In this document: piece after piece, positions 8,414-16,982 of the stretch
Layout of the letters: every line of letters starts with the position of its first letter
Numbering within the stretch: the stretch's first letter is position 1
Assembly (NCBI RefSeq): GCF_000024405.1
Contig: NC_013517.1
Span: 1,488,001-1,552,000 of the forward strand
DNA from: Sebaldella termitidis ATCC 33386
GTDB taxonomy: Bacteria; Fusobacteriota; Fusobacteriia; Fusobacteriales; Leptotrichiaceae
Reading direction: 5' to 3'
Length of the DNA stretch: 64,000 nt
Position numbers and translations under genes: made by a program
The notes under the pieces: generated by a model
The model's database searches: none
What the model saw: the letters and a program-made list of their open reading frames with translations, nothing else
Told to the model about the DNA's origin: nothing

Positions 8414-8695
8414 ATGGATATGGAAACTTTGAAAAAAGCAGTAAAACTAAAGCGTGATTTAGATATATTTTCAAAAGTACATGAACACTTTGAGAAAGCT
8501 TTAACAGGGAAAGAGTTAAATGTCAATATCGATATAAATAGCAGAATAAACAGAGGATATGCGCCGTCTACCATACATCAGAGTGAAATAGACCGTTTAG
8601 GTTTGAAAGAAGAATTTGACAATTTTTTAAAGCTGGGAAAAGCTAAGACTTTAAAAAGAATAAACGAAATTGAAAAAGAAATCCAAAAGCTTTAG
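8414..8695 (+). CDS. Phage protein of unknown function, helical C terminus
   Basis: This 93-residue protein follows the helicase directly. ATG 8414 has AGGAG at a better distance than the in-frame ATG at 8405, which overlaps the helicase stop. The sequence shows an N-terminal helix (LKKAVKLKRDLDIF), a central NVNIDINSRINRGYAPSTIHQ loop and a charged C-terminal helix. No family was recognised. The next gene starts ten bases later behind its own AGGAGG, so both belong to the same early transcript. Confidence 0.6.
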   Translation: MDMETLKKAVKLKRDLDIFSKVHEHFEKALTGKELNVNIDINSRINRGYAPSTIHQSEIDRLGLKEEFDNFLKLGKAKTLKRINEIEKEIQKL

Positions 8696-8704
8696 GAGGA
8701 TATT

Positions 8705-9235
8705 ATGCAAAAAGGAAATGGAGTAAAGGGGAAGTATATGGAAAATATGGATTATACCATTAAAAATATAGATAAACTGGAAGATTTGAAGGACTTTGAG
8801 TGGGAATATAAAAACAAAAAATTTCTCTTGCTTGATGCAGTTGCATTCGATGATATGCTAACTTTAGTAGAGAAAAACTACATAGATGCTGACGGTTATA
8901 TGAGCGAAAAACGATACAGGTCTTTTTCATTGAAAAACCTCACAGAGCTAGAATTCTTCGGTTTAAAAGTAGTTCTGAATGAAAAGCCTAAACTTTCAAA
9001 AGAAGATAAAGAATTTCTTGAAAAAGAAATGTACTTTGCAAGAGAAAGAAACGGAACACTATATGTTTATTTTGAAAAACCTGTCCAAGTTCTAGAGGAT
9101 GGGCAATGGGAAGCTAATACATTTAACACATTTGATTGTTTTCCGATAGATGAAGAAAAATTCCCATTCATCACATGGAAATCAGGCAAGGCTTGGAGTA
9201 AGGCTGAGTTAATGGAATTAGAGGTGATAGAGTAA
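8705..9235 (+). CDS. Conserved phage protein of unknown function
   Basis: This 176-residue protein starts at an ATG with a strong AGGAGGAT site. An internal ATG at 8738 also has GGGGAAG upstream and could be the start of a 165-residue form. It is acidic and aromatic-rich. It ends with a proline-led strand and a WS-x2-ELMELEV tail that I associate with small conserved proteins of phage early regions, but no biochemical role is known to me. It overlaps the next gene by one base (TAATG). Confidence 0.6.
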   Translation: MQKGNGVKGKYMENMDYTIKNIDKLEDLKDFEWEYKNKKFLLLDAVAFDDMLTLVEKNYIDADGYMSEKRYRSFSLKNLTELEFFGLKVVLNEKPKLSKEDKEFLEKEMYFARERNGTLYVYFEKPVQVLEDGQWEANTFNTFDCFPIDEEKFPFITWKSGKAWSKAELMELEVIE

Positions 9236-9441
9236 TGTTTATAGAAATAACAGACTATGTAAATAGTATTAGACAGGATAATTATATTGATACTGAACAG
9301 ATAGAAGCTATACAAAAATTACCAAGTAAGATACAAATATTTTTAAAATCAGGAAGTCTTTTATATTTAGAACCCGGAGGATGGGAGAAAACAAACGAGG
9401 AACTGAACCGCATATTGCAATGCTGGAGGTCTGGTGAATGA
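9235..9441 (+). CDS. Small phage protein of unknown function
   Basis: This 68-residue protein is coupled to its neighbours: its ATG overlaps the previous stop (TAATG) and its own TGA overlaps the next ATG (ATGA). The sequence EQIEAIQKLPSKIQIFLKSGSLLYLEPGGWEKT suggests a small beta sheet with one helix, but no family was recognised. Tight coupling is the main evidence that it is translated. Confidence 0.6.
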   Translation: MFIEITDYVNSIRQDNYIDTEQIEAIQKLPSKIQIFLKSGSLLYLEPGGWEKTNEELNRILQCWRSGE

Positions 9442-9584
9442 AAGAGATAATAATAGTTTTCATAATATGCGGGGCTATATACAGCATATGGTCTGCTACC
9501 TTGGAATACAGAGCAGAGATTAAAAGGCTTGAGAAAATACAATTTTTGGAAGATCTTAAAAACTGGAAATACGGAGGGAGCTAA
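9438..9584 (+). CDS. Small single-pass membrane protein
   Basis: A 48-residue frame begins in the ATGA overlap with the previous gene and ends in a TAATG overlap with the next. Residues 3-22 (EIIIVFIICGAIYSIWSATL) form a clear membrane segment, followed by a charged helix. Such micro-proteins in phage early regions can be superinfection or host-inhibition factors, but nothing here shows which. A holin role is unlikely so far from the lysis genes. Confidence 0.6.
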   Translation: MKEIIIVFIICGAIYSIWSATLEYRAEIKRLEKIQFLEDLKNWKYGGS

Positions 9585-9808
9585 TGAAAAAAGTAGATTT
9601 TAAATACTGTAAAAAGAATATAACTGCAGCACATCGGCTAGAGATACACAAGACTATAACGGGCAAATATGAATTATGCGCTTATGATCCTTTAGGATGG
9701 ATGATATTTATAGTTTATAAAGGAAAATCTAGGCTAAAAGCAGAATTATTGAGAGCGTATTTCCGGGAATATGTACAGGAATTAAGATGGAAGATTGATT
9801 GGGAGTGA
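9584..9808 (+). CDS. Small basic phage protein of unknown function
   Basis: This 74-residue protein starts in a TAATG overlap behind an excellent GGAGGGAG site. It is basic, with several aromatic residues in the middle (YDPLGWMIFIVYKGKS) and a helical end. No family was recognised. It lies in a run of tightly packed small genes before the late regulator. Confidence 0.6.
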   Translation: MKKVDFKYCKKNITAAHRLEIHKTITGKYELCAYDPLGWMIFIVYKGKSRLKAELLRAYFREYVQELRWKIDWE

Positions 9809-9812
9809 TTGA

Positions 9813-10256
9813 ATGAAGAAATTAATGAAAATAGCTGAGTTAATAGTTGATTATTATAAAAGATATTACTACCAGCATGAGGTATTAGAGCTTGGAGATG
9901 ACTTAGTTCAAATAAATTTTTATACATACGATGGTCCTGCGATTGAATACATAATCGGATATGTTGGGAAAAAGATAGAAATTAATCAAATTGATGAAAT
10001 AAAATCGGAGGATCCGGAGTTATATCAGATGATCATGGATGTGATAGATGAATCTGAGAAAAGACCGTATAATGCAAGACCTGTGACACGAACAGAAAAA
10101 GAGAAAGCCGCACGTTTCTTGGAAATTGTAACTGAAATTAATAATCGGGGCACAGGAGAGAGAAGACTTAGAAATTTACTAGAATTTCTTAGAATGAATA
10201 ATACACAAAAGGATTTAGTGATGTTTAGGAGGCGGCTATGGAAGAAATTAAAATAA
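9813..10256 (+). CDS. Phage protein of unknown function
   Basis: This 147-residue protein follows the previous gene by four bases. The first half alternates strands and helices (LVQINFYTYDGPAIEYIIGYVGKK) and the second half is a basic helical region (RRLRNLLEFLRMN ... MFRRRLWKKLK) that could bind nucleic acid. No family was recognised. Its end overlaps the Com-like zinc-finger gene by 19 bases. Confidence 0.6.
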   Translation: MKKLMKIAELIVDYYKRYYYQHEVLELGDDLVQINFYTYDGPAIEYIIGYVGKKIEINQIDEIKSEDPELYQMIMDVIDESEKRPYNARPVTRTEKEKAARFLEIVTEINNRGTGERRLRNLLEFLRMNNTQKDLVMFRRRLWKKLK

Positions 10257-10402
10257 AGTGCAGTGCTTGCGGTAAAGTGCATATGGAACTGGATGTAAAA
10301 GCAACTACAAAATATAAATTTAGGTGCAAAAGGTGTAAACACTGGAATACTGGATATATAACAATTATGAATATGGAGGACGACAATGGCAAAAAGCAAT
10401 AA
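10238..10402 (+). CDS. Com-like zinc-finger protein
   Basis: A 54-residue frame starts at ATG 10238 behind a TTAGGAGGCGGCT site. It holds CSACGKVH and, about 20 residues later, CKRCKHW: two CxxC pairs spaced as in the zinc finger of phage Mu Com, a small RNA-binding translational activator. The match is in size and cysteine layout only, so regulatory function is inference. It overlaps both neighbours: 19 bases with the gene before and 17 with the late regulator. Confidence 0.65.
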   Translation: MEEIKIKCSACGKVHMELDVKATTKYKFRCKRCKHWNTGYITIMNMEDDNGKKQ

Positions 10403-10913
10403 GGAGCTTATAAAAGAAGTGATTGAGGAATTAGGGAAAATGAATGTACTAAAAGTAGAGTTACTGAACCCGTATCAGAAAATGGAGAAATTATTATACA
10501 TGTATACAGGCTTGAAATTGTCTATTGATAGAAAGAAAAATCAACTTGAAGATTTGGAGAAAAACGGAATTATACCACTTATAATGGGAATATCTGAACG
10601 AGTTGATGGTGGAATAATTGACCATAAATCGGAAGTGGAAAAGCAAGAAGATAGAAAAGAAAAGCTTAAAAATGAGATAGATTATTTTGAGAAAACAATG
10701 GAATTGATAGAGAATACACTTGAAACTGTAAAACAGGATAAATATTACAGAATTATAGAATTGAAATATTTTAATAAAAAAAATTTAAATGAGATAGCGG
10801 AAGAATTTCAAGTGGATATTAGTACAATCAAACGCAATAAAAATAGGTTGATAAATGAAATAGTACATATATTTATAACAGAAAAGGAACTAAAAAAATT
10901 AACTGAAATTTAA
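10386..10913 (+). CDS. ArpU/RinA-type late transcription regulator, sigma-70 region 4-like
   Basis: This 175-residue protein has a coiled-coil N-terminal two thirds and a C-terminal helix-turn-helix resembling sigma factor region 4 (ELKYFNKKNLNEIAEEFQVDISTIKRNKNRLINEI). This layout is typical of the ArpU, RinA and DUF1492 group, activators that switch on phage packaging and structural genes. Its position as the last early gene, just before a promoter-like gap and the terminase genes, is where such activators lie. The start has a TATGGAGGAC site. Its target is probably the region at 10,914-11,231. Confidence 0.7.
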   Translation: MAKSNKELIKEVIEELGKMNVLKVELLNPYQKMEKLLYMYTGLKLSIDRKKNQLEDLEKNGIIPLIMGISERVDGGIIDHKSEVEKQEDRKEKLKNEIDYFEKTMELIENTLETVKQDKYYRIIELKYFNKKNLNEIAEEFQVDISTIKRNKNRLINEIVHIFITEKELKKLTEI

Positions 10914-11231
10914 GTGAAATGCCCCTTTTTTGCACTTCCCTATGAGCTGTCAATAGGGTATAATAGGTTATAATGTGAAATTTATTCATAGGATATCAAC
11001 CCTTTCAAAGAATTTAGAGTATTTTGTTTCGATTTTTACAGGAGAGACGCAAGGCTCTTTTTATTTTTAAAAGTAAAGATAAGAAAAAACAAAAATATTG
11101 TTTTAAATGCCAAAAAGTACGACAAATATTTTTTGATTTTATGATATTCGGATGTATTTGATTTAGTTAAAATTGAATATAGTTGTTATAATTTCGGTAT
11201 AAATTGGAAGAATAGCAAGAGGTGATTAAAG
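10914..11231 (+). promoter_or_regulatory. Non-coding block with candidate late promoters
   Basis: The 318-bp gap holds no gene. Near its left end two TATAAT boxes lie ten bases apart (10959-10964 and 10969-10974). The second has a CTGTCA box 16 bases upstream (10947-10952) and an inverted repeat CCCTAT/ATAGGG (10938-10958) overlaps the spacer; weak -35 boxes would suit activator dependence. Another extended -10 (TGTTATAAT, 11184-11192) lies 40 bases before the gene at 11232. A short GAG-loop-CTC with a T run (near 11041-11070) may be a weak terminator. Confidence 0.45.
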
Positions 11232-11504
11232 ATGTCGGAATATTATTTCTTTAATAGTGTAAAGAAAAGTCAGGAGATTGAACAGTGGTTTCAAAAGAAT
11301 CTGAGAGGTATTGTATTTTTAGAGCATACAGCACCAGTAACTTTTACTATTGATCATGTAACTTATGCGATTAGGTATAATCAAGAAAGTGACTACATCT
11401 ACACAATAAAATTACATGGACACAATACAAATATTAGAGGATATCATGCAAATATTAGAAACAGAGTTGAAAGATATCTGAATAATTTAAAAGCAACCAA
11501 CTAG
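11232..11504 (+). CDS. Small phage protein of unknown function before the terminase
   Basis: This 90-residue protein starts behind an AGAGGTGAT site and ends inside the stem of a terminator. It is rich in His, Tyr and Asn, with a likely beta-rich core (IVFLEHTAPVTFTIDHVTYAIRYNQ) and a basic C-terminal helix. No family was recognised. Lying between the late promoter region and the small terminase gene it may take part in packaging, but this is positional inference only. Confidence 0.55.
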   Translation: MSEYYFFNSVKKSQEIEQWFQKNLRGIVFLEHTAPVTFTIDHVTYAIRYNQESDYIYTIKLHGHNTNIRGYHANIRNRVERYLNNLKATN

Positions 11505-11524
11505 AGCCAAGTGGCTCTTTTTTT
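11504..11524 (+). terminator. Intrinsic terminator before terminase small subunit
   Basis: GAGCC-AAGT-GGCTC is followed by seven T. It overlaps the stop codon of the gene at 11232. It lies just 5' of the terminase genes, so it may limit read-through or act as an attenuator. Confidence 0.75.
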
Positions 11525-11549
11525 ATTTCAAAATGTAGGAGGTGAGTGG

Positions 11550-11990
11550 ATGAAATTAACAGAAAAACAAAAAAGATTTTGTGATTATTTCATAGAAACA
11601 GGGAATATAACGGAAGCAGCAACTAAAGCTGGATATAGTAAAAAGACAGCGTATGCAATAGGGCAGGAGAACTTGAAAAAACCTATGCTGAAAACGTATA
11701 TTGATGAAAAACTGGAAGAAATGCAAGGTAAAAGAATAGCAAGTGCAACTGAGGTGATGGAGTTACTCACTCAAGCCCTACGTGGAGAAATAAAAGAGGA
11801 GGTTGTAGTGGTTGAGGGATCAGGAGATGGGTACAGTGAAGCGAAAACAATAGATAAGCAGATAGGGGCGAAAGATAGAATAAAGGCTGCCGAATTGCTC
11901 GGGAAGCGGTACGGACTTTATACCGATAAAGTGAATATAACTGGTACGGTTCCGGTGATGATAGTAGGAGAAGATGACCTTGAGGAGTAA
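11550..11990 (+). CDS. Terminase small subunit
   Basis: This 146-residue protein has the N-terminal pattern of the Terminase_2/XtmA family: LTEKQKRFCDYFIETGNITEAATKAGYSKKTAYAIGQENLKKP, a helix-turn-helix that binds the packaging site, then a helical oligomerisation part and RIKAAELLGKRYGLYTDKV. It recognises phage DNA and hands it to the large subunit. The ATG at 11550 with an AGGAGGTGAG site is chosen over an upstream in-frame codon lying in the terminator. It overlaps the large subunit gene by 17 bases. Confidence 0.9.
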   Translation: MKLTEKQKRFCDYFIETGNITEAATKAGYSKKTAYAIGQENLKKPMLKTYIDEKLEEMQGKRIASATEVMELLTQALRGEIKEEVVVVEGSGDGYSEAKTIDKQIGAKDRIKAAELLGKRYGLYTDKVNITGTVPVMIVGEDDLEE

Positions 11991-13266
11991 AGGAAGTAAC
12001 GGCAGTAATGCCAGTAAAGAAAGTAAATACATCAAAGTTAATCTACCTAAAATAGTAGGAGCCGGATATAAGGACTTTTGGCAGTTTAAAGGTCGTTACC
12101 GTGTTTGTAAGGGATCCCGGGCGAGTAAGAAGTCAAAAACAACAGCAATAAACTTTATACATAATATAATGAAATATCCTGATGCCAATTTGTTGGTAGT
12201 TCGTAAAGTATTTAGAACCCTGAAAGATAGCTGTTTTACCGATTTAAAGTGGGCTATTAACAGACTCAAAGTAAAGGACTACTGGGAAATAAAAGAATCT
12301 CCGCTGGAAATGACATATAAGCCAACAGGGCAAAAAATACTTTTCAGAGGTCTTGATGATCCTATGAAAATTACATCGATCACAGTGGAAACAGGTGTGT
12401 TGTGTTGGTGTTGGATAGAGGAAGCTTACGAGATAACAAAAGAAAAAGATTTTGACATGCTTAATGAGTCGATCAGGGGAGAAGTTCCTGAGAATTTATA
12501 TAAACAAATTACTCTGACTTTTAACCCATGGAATCAGGGGCACTGGTTAAAGAAGCGGTTTTTTGATGTAGAAGATAGCGACATAATGGCAAAAACAACA
12601 AATTACCAGTGTAATGAATTTCTGGACGAATCAGATAAAAAATTATTTGAGGATATGAAAGTAAAGAACCCTCGCCGTTACCGAGTTGCTGGACTTGGTG
12701 AATGGGGAATCGTTGAGGGGCTTATTTATGAAAACTGGGAAGAACGGGAGTTCGATATAGAGAAACTTTTATCAAGAACCGATATTAAAACAGCCTTTGG
12801 TCTTGATTTTGGATATACTAATGACCCAAGTGGTTTATTTTGTGGTGCTGTAGATAAAGCTAATAAAATCATATATGTATTTGATGAATTTTACAAAAAA
12901 GGCTTATCGAATAGAAAAATATACGAGGAAATAAAGATAAAAGGTTACAGTAAAGAACGGATAAGAGCAGATTGTGCGGAACCTAAAAGTATAGACGAAT
13001 TAAAAAGAGATTTTGGACTTAAGATTAAGGGAGCGAGAAAAGGGAAAGACAGCATAAATAACGGAATACAATATATACAGGACTATAAAATTATAATACA
13101 TCCCAGATGCGTAAATTTCATCACAGAGATAAGTAATTACACATGGGCTGACGACAGGCTGGGTGATAAAATAAATGTCCCTATAGACGATTTTAATCAC
13201 TTGATGGATGCAATGAGGTACGGACTAGAGGATCTGATTATTGGGGCAACATATTCATTTGAATAG
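11974..13266 (+). CDS. Terminase large subunit, PBSX family
   Basis: The 430-residue packaging motor has an ATPase part with KGSRASKKSKT as Walker A (residues 46-56) and WCWIEEAYEI as Walker B, then an RNase H-like nuclease with GLDFGYTNDPSG and a late acidic motif in DFNHLMDAMRYG. These fit the PBSX/XtmB family. It pumps DNA into the prohead through the portal. The start ATG overlaps the small subunit gene and has TAGGAG upstream. An unusual Gly-Ser-Asn-Lys-rich stretch (residues 5-18, SKGSNGSNASKESK) precedes the family's normal N terminus. Confidence 0.92.
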   Translation: MTLRSKGSNGSNASKESKYIKVNLPKIVGAGYKDFWQFKGRYRVCKGSRASKKSKTTAINFIHNIMKYPDANLLVVRKVFRTLKDSCFTDLKWAINRLKVKDYWEIKESPLEMTYKPTGQKILFRGLDDPMKITSITVETGVLCWCWIEEAYEITKEKDFDMLNESIRGEVPENLYKQITLTFNPWNQGHWLKKRFFDVEDSDIMAKTTNYQCNEFLDESDKKLFEDMKVKNPRRYRVAGLGEWGIVEGLIYENWEEREFDIEKLLSRTDIKTAFGLDFGYTNDPSGLFCGAVDKANKIIYVFDEFYKKGLSNRKIYEEIKIKGYSKERIRADCAEPKSIDELKRDFGLKIKGARKGKDSINNGIQYIQDYKIIIHPRCVNFITEISNYTWADDRLGDKINVPIDDFNHLMDAMRYGLEDLIIGATYSFE

Positions 13267-13275
13267 GAGAAAATA

Positions 13276-14727
13276 ATGTTTGATTTTATAAAAAAACTAT
13301 TTAGGAGAAAAGAAAATATGAATGAATTTAATAAAAGTGAAACCGAAGCACTTATAAATGCTTATCAAGTTTCGCCTAAATATATAAGCATGTTGACTGG
13401 AAAAAGATATTATGAGGGACAACATGATATATTGAAACGGAAAAGACAAGTAATTGGTGAGGATGGGAAACTGACACCTATTGAAAACTTGCCAAACAAT
13501 AAGCTTGTAGATAATCAATATGCTAAAATGGTTAACCAGAAAACAAATTATCTTTTGTCTAAAGTTCCAACACTGCAGAGTGAAAACACTGAGTATGTAA
13601 AGGCTCTGAATAATGTATTTAACAAACAATTTCTTAAAACAATGAAAAGGCTGGGTAAGGATTGCTACAATTATGGGATAGGATGGCTACATGTATATTA
13701 TAATGAAGCTGGTGAGTTCAAAATTAAGCGTATGGATCCACTTGAAATTATCCCAATTTGGAAAGATAACGATCATGAGGAACTGGACAGCATAATAAGA
13801 TTGTACGTCATTCAAACATATAAAAGAGGTACTTTTAAGGCTACTACTAAAGCGGAAATTTATACAAAAAATGGTATTCAGTATTTTATTTGGGACGGAG
13901 TAAAGCTTTATAAAGATATGGAAAAAGAACCCATAAGTTACATGACAATGGAAACAGACGAGGGGGAGAAAAAGCCTTACAACTGGGATAAAATACCTTT
14001 TATTTCTTTTAGACCGGATGAGCTGGAACAGCCTTTGATTATTAGACTTAAATCATTACAGGACGGGATAAATACAATTTTATCGAACTTTCAAAACAAT
14101 ATGGAGGAGGACAACAGAAATACCATTATTGTCATAACCAATTATGACGGCGAGAATTTGGGGCAATTCAGAAAGAATTTAAGCCAGTTCGGAGCGGTAA
14201 AGGTTAATGACAATGGTGGAGTTGAAACACTTACGATTGAGATAAATGCAGAGAATTACAAGGCTATATTAGATTTATTTAAAAAGGCTTTGATAGAAAA
14301 TGCTAGAGGGTTTGATAGTAAATCAGATGTGCTGGGCTCTAATCCTAACCAGATGAACATACAATCAATGTATTCTGATATTGATTTAGATGCAAACGAA
14401 ATGGAAACGGAATTTCAGGCAAGCTTTGAGGAATTATTATTTTTTGTAAAAAAACATTTTATAAATACTGATGTTGGGGACTTTGATAATGAAACGGTTG
14501 AAATTATATTCAACAGGGACATTCTTATAAATGAGTCTACGGTTATTGATGATATTGCAAAAAGTATGGGTATATTGTCACAAGAAACTCTAGTATCACA
14601 GCATCCTTATGTTATTGATACCGAAAAAGAACTGGAAAGAATTAAAAAGGAAAAAGAGGAAGATTTGGACATATATGGAGAGTTTGGTAAGGAAAACCCC
14701 GCCAGTGGTATAGATGTCAAAGAATAA
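13276..14727 (+). CDS. Portal protein, SPP1 gp6 type
   Basis: This 483-residue protein matches the SPP1-type portal family in length and order: an N-terminal helix, the KLVDNQYAKMVNQKTNYLLSK region, a central wing, PFISFRPDELEQP, and the SLQDGINTILSN segment, followed by an acidic tail. Twelve copies would form the ring through which DNA enters and leaves the head. It has an ATAGGAGAAAATA site and follows the terminase by nine bases. It overlaps the minor head gene by 14 bases, which suggests coupled translation. Confidence 0.9.
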   Translation: MFDFIKKLFRRKENMNEFNKSETEALINAYQVSPKYISMLTGKRYYEGQHDILKRKRQVIGEDGKLTPIENLPNNKLVDNQYAKMVNQKTNYLLSKVPTLQSENTEYVKALNNVFNKQFLKTMKRLGKDCYNYGIGWLHVYYNEAGEFKIKRMDPLEIIPIWKDNDHEELDSIIRLYVIQTYKRGTFKATTKAEIYTKNGIQYFIWDGVKLYKDMEKEPISYMTMETDEGEKKPYNWDKIPFISFRPDELEQPLIIRLKSLQDGINTILSNFQNNMEEDNRNTIIVITNYDGENLGQFRKNLSQFGAVKVNDNGGVETLTIEINAENYKAILDLFKKALIENARGFDSKSDVLGSNPNQMNIQSMYSDIDLDANEMETEFQASFEELLFFVKKHFINTDVGDFDNETVEIIFNRDILINESTVIDDIAKSMGILSQETLVSQHPYVIDTEKELERIKKEKEEDLDIYGEFGKENPASGIDVKE

Positions 14728-16639
14728 ATACTGGACAGAACGATTTAAACAAGAAGAAGCCAGAATGCACGCCTTAACTGAAATAGAAGTAAGAAAAGCA
14801 GCAAAAGAATATGAAAAATCATTCCGGGAAATTGAAAAAGATATCAATAACTGGTATTCTCGTATAGCAAAAAACAATGACATTTCCTATGCAGATGCTA
14901 AAAAACTGTTAAATAAAAAAGAATTACAAGAATTTAAGTGGACTGTAGACGAATACATTAAACGAGGTCGTGAAAATAACCTGACAGGTGAATGGATGAA
15001 ACAACTTGAGAACGCATCGGCAAAATATCATATTGAACGTCTGGAAGCTATGAAACTGCAGATATCAAATCAGGTAGAGCATTTATATAATGGTCGGAAA
15101 TATGACATGGATAATTTTTTAAGAAATACTTTTAAGGATTCATACTATCATTCAGCGTTCAATATTGCACAGGGTACAGGAGTTGGAAAGAAAATATATG
15201 CATTGAATTCCAACTTAGTGGACAAAGTCATAAATAAGCCGTGGATGGCGGACGGTAAAAACTTTAGTGACAGGTTATGGCAGGACAAAGAAAATCTTAT
15301 AAATACGCTGCATACTGAATTGACACAGTCATTTATCAGAGGAGATACGCAGGATAAAGTAATTAAACGGTTCATGGAAAAGTTTGATACTAAAAAACAT
15401 GTAGCAGCCAGACTGATTAGAACAGAGAGTGCTGCATATCAGTCGAAAGGACGATTACAGTGCTATGGTGATTTGGATGTTGAAAAATACGAGATAATAT
15501 CGACTTTAGATATAAAAACATCCCACATATGCCGTGATCTGGACGGAGCTATCTTTGATGCGAAAGATTATGAAATAGGTGTGACAGCTAACCCTTTTCA
15601 TCCATTCTGCAGGTCGACAACAGCACCCTATTTTGATGATGCTGAGGATGATGTAAGAGCTGCAAGGGATAGCAGAACTGGAAAAACCAATTATGTACCG
15701 GGCGACATGAAATATAATGACTGGTATAATAAATATGTTGTTGAGAAACCAAAGGAAAAACCGGAAACCGTTCCGGATGTAAAAGCAGATTTGACAATAG
15801 AAAAGAAACAGGATAATATTAAATTGGAAGATAATACACTTATAAAACAAATGAGTGATATTTACAAAAGTTGGGATGGAGAAAATAGAAGAACTTTAGC
15901 AACTGAGCTTTTACGAGCAAATGGGTTGGAAATAAAGCCGAGTATCAAGAAGTTAAAAAATGCATATGGAGAGTGTGCAGCCTACCTAATTGATGATAGG
16001 CACAGATTAGTACAATTCAATTTATTAAGTACGGATAATAGATCTATGGAGGATCAAGTAAAAACTATATTTCATGAACTTTTTCATGCAAATTATAACA
16101 ACCTACTGACTGACCGGAAAACAAAAGTACCCGGAGATGTGTGGTCTTTTATAGAGGAAACTTTTGCAGAAAGTTCTGCGCATTATTTATCTAAAGCAGC
16201 AGGAATTGAGAAAAATATGGCTTTCGCTTATCCAGATTATTTAGTCGCAGCTTTACCACGACTAAAAAAAATGGAAATGTTTAAAAATTGTTCTAGTGTG
16301 TCAGATTTTGGTAAAATTATTTCTGAATTCCGATTTGGTAAAAATAGAACTGCGCAATGGTCGAAATTTGATGGCATACTGTATAACATAAAAAATGATA
16401 ACTTTAATATAAAAAAATATGCCAAAAACTACACGGCTTATATAGCTGATAATAAAGAAAAACTCGTTGAGATATTTATTTCGTCCAATCCGACATCAAA
16501 ACATTATAAAAAATCAATTTTAGAAAGTATAACCGATACAAATGATAAATTACATAATGGGGAAACTGTAGAAATAAGTAAGTTTAAATTATATAAAAAT
16601 ATTTTGATACTTGCCATGGATGAGAAAGGAGTGATTTAA
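14714..16639 (+). CDS. Minor head protein (SPP1 gp7/Mu F type) fused to a zincin-like metallopeptidase domain
   Basis: The first ~300 of 641 residues form a phage head morphogenesis domain: long N-terminal helices, RTESAAYQSKGRLQ, CRDLDG near residue 272 and NPFHPFCRST near 294, as in SPP1 gp7 and Mu gpF. After a Pro/Glu/Lys-rich linker (about 335-375) comes a domain unrelated to head assembly with HELFH at 454-458 and EETFAES at 481-487. This HExxH plus downstream Glu pattern is typical of zincin metallopeptidases. Head proteins of this family often carry C-terminal enzyme or toxin domains that may be injected with DNA. The small gene at 16639 starts on its stop codon. Peptidase activity is inferred. 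Confidence 0.8.
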   Translation: MSKNKYWTERFKQEEARMHALTEIEVRKAAKEYEKSFREIEKDINNWYSRIAKNNDISYADAKKLLNKKELQEFKWTVDEYIKRGRENNLTGEWMKQLENASAKYHIERLEAMKLQISNQVEHLYNGRKYDMDNFLRNTFKDSYYHSAFNIAQGTGVGKKIYALNSNLVDKVINKPWMADGKNFSDRLWQDKENLINTLHTELTQSFIRGDTQDKVIKRFMEKFDTKKHVAARLIRTESAAYQSKGRLQCYGDLDVEKYEIISTLDIKTSHICRDLDGAIFDAKDYEIGVTANPFHPFCRSTTAPYFDDAEDDVRAARDSRTGKTNYVPGDMKYNDWYNKYVVEKPKEKPETVPDVKADLTIEKKQDNIKLEDNTLIKQMSDIYKSWDGENRRTLATELLRANGLEIKPSIKKLKNAYGECAAYLIDDRHRLVQFNLLSTDNRSMEDQVKTIFHELFHANYNNLLTDRKTKVPGDVWSFIEETFAESSAHYLSKAAGIEKNMAFAYPDYLVAALPRLKKMEMFKNCSSVSDFGKIISEFRFGKNRTAQWSKFDGILYNIKNDNFNIKKYAKNYTAYIADNKEKLVEIFISSNPTSKHYKKSILESITDTNDKLHNGETVEISKFKLYKNILILAMDEKGVI

Positions 16640-16845
16640 TGCTGTTAATATTTCCGGAACAACTCAATAAACCTGAAAATCTTGAAAGAGTGTATGAAAT
16701 TATAAATAGTAAAAATTTAGTAGATTGCGCACTTGTTGGGGAAAATGAAAAAAAGATTGATGAAATAATACAGGAGTTACAGGAACTGGGAGAAACAAAA
16801 ATAATTAATATGATCAATTCAGGTGAATTGATTTTAATAGGTTAG
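16639..16845 (+). CDS. Small acidic protein coupled to the head-zincin fusion
   Basis: This 68-residue protein begins in a TAATG overlap with the minor head-zincin gene and ends just before a terminator. It is acidic and helical (EKKIDEIIQELQELGETKIINMI). No family was recognised. Its exclusive coupling to a gene with a toxin-like C-terminal domain makes an inhibitor or immunity role possible; it could equally be an unrelated head accessory. Nothing in the sequence decides between these. Confidence 0.6.
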   Translation: MLLIFPEQLNKPENLERVYEIINSKNLVDCALVGENEKKIDEIIQELQELGETKIINMINSGELILIG

Positions 16846-16853
16846 TACCACAG

Positions 16854-16881
16854 GCACTTAGTGAAAACTAGGTGCTTTTTT
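16854..16881 (+). terminator. Intrinsic terminator after packaging genes
   Basis: GCACTTAGT-GAAA-ACTAGGTGC is a nine-base stem with one G-T pair, followed by six T. It separates the terminase-portal-head block from the scaffold and capsid genes, so a further promoter or read-through is needed downstream. Confidence 0.8.
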
Positions 16882-16982
16882 ATTTATCGTCGTTTTGGTA
16901 TTGTCGACGTTAAATAACAAGACTAATAGAACCGTGTCATACACGTAAAACATGAAAATATTAGAAAAAAAAGGAGAAATAT

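Noticed and set aside
10025-10399. Minus-strand frame of 124 codons
   Set aside because: It is opposite the coupled small phage genes, Ser/Phe-rich and without ribosome site or family features.
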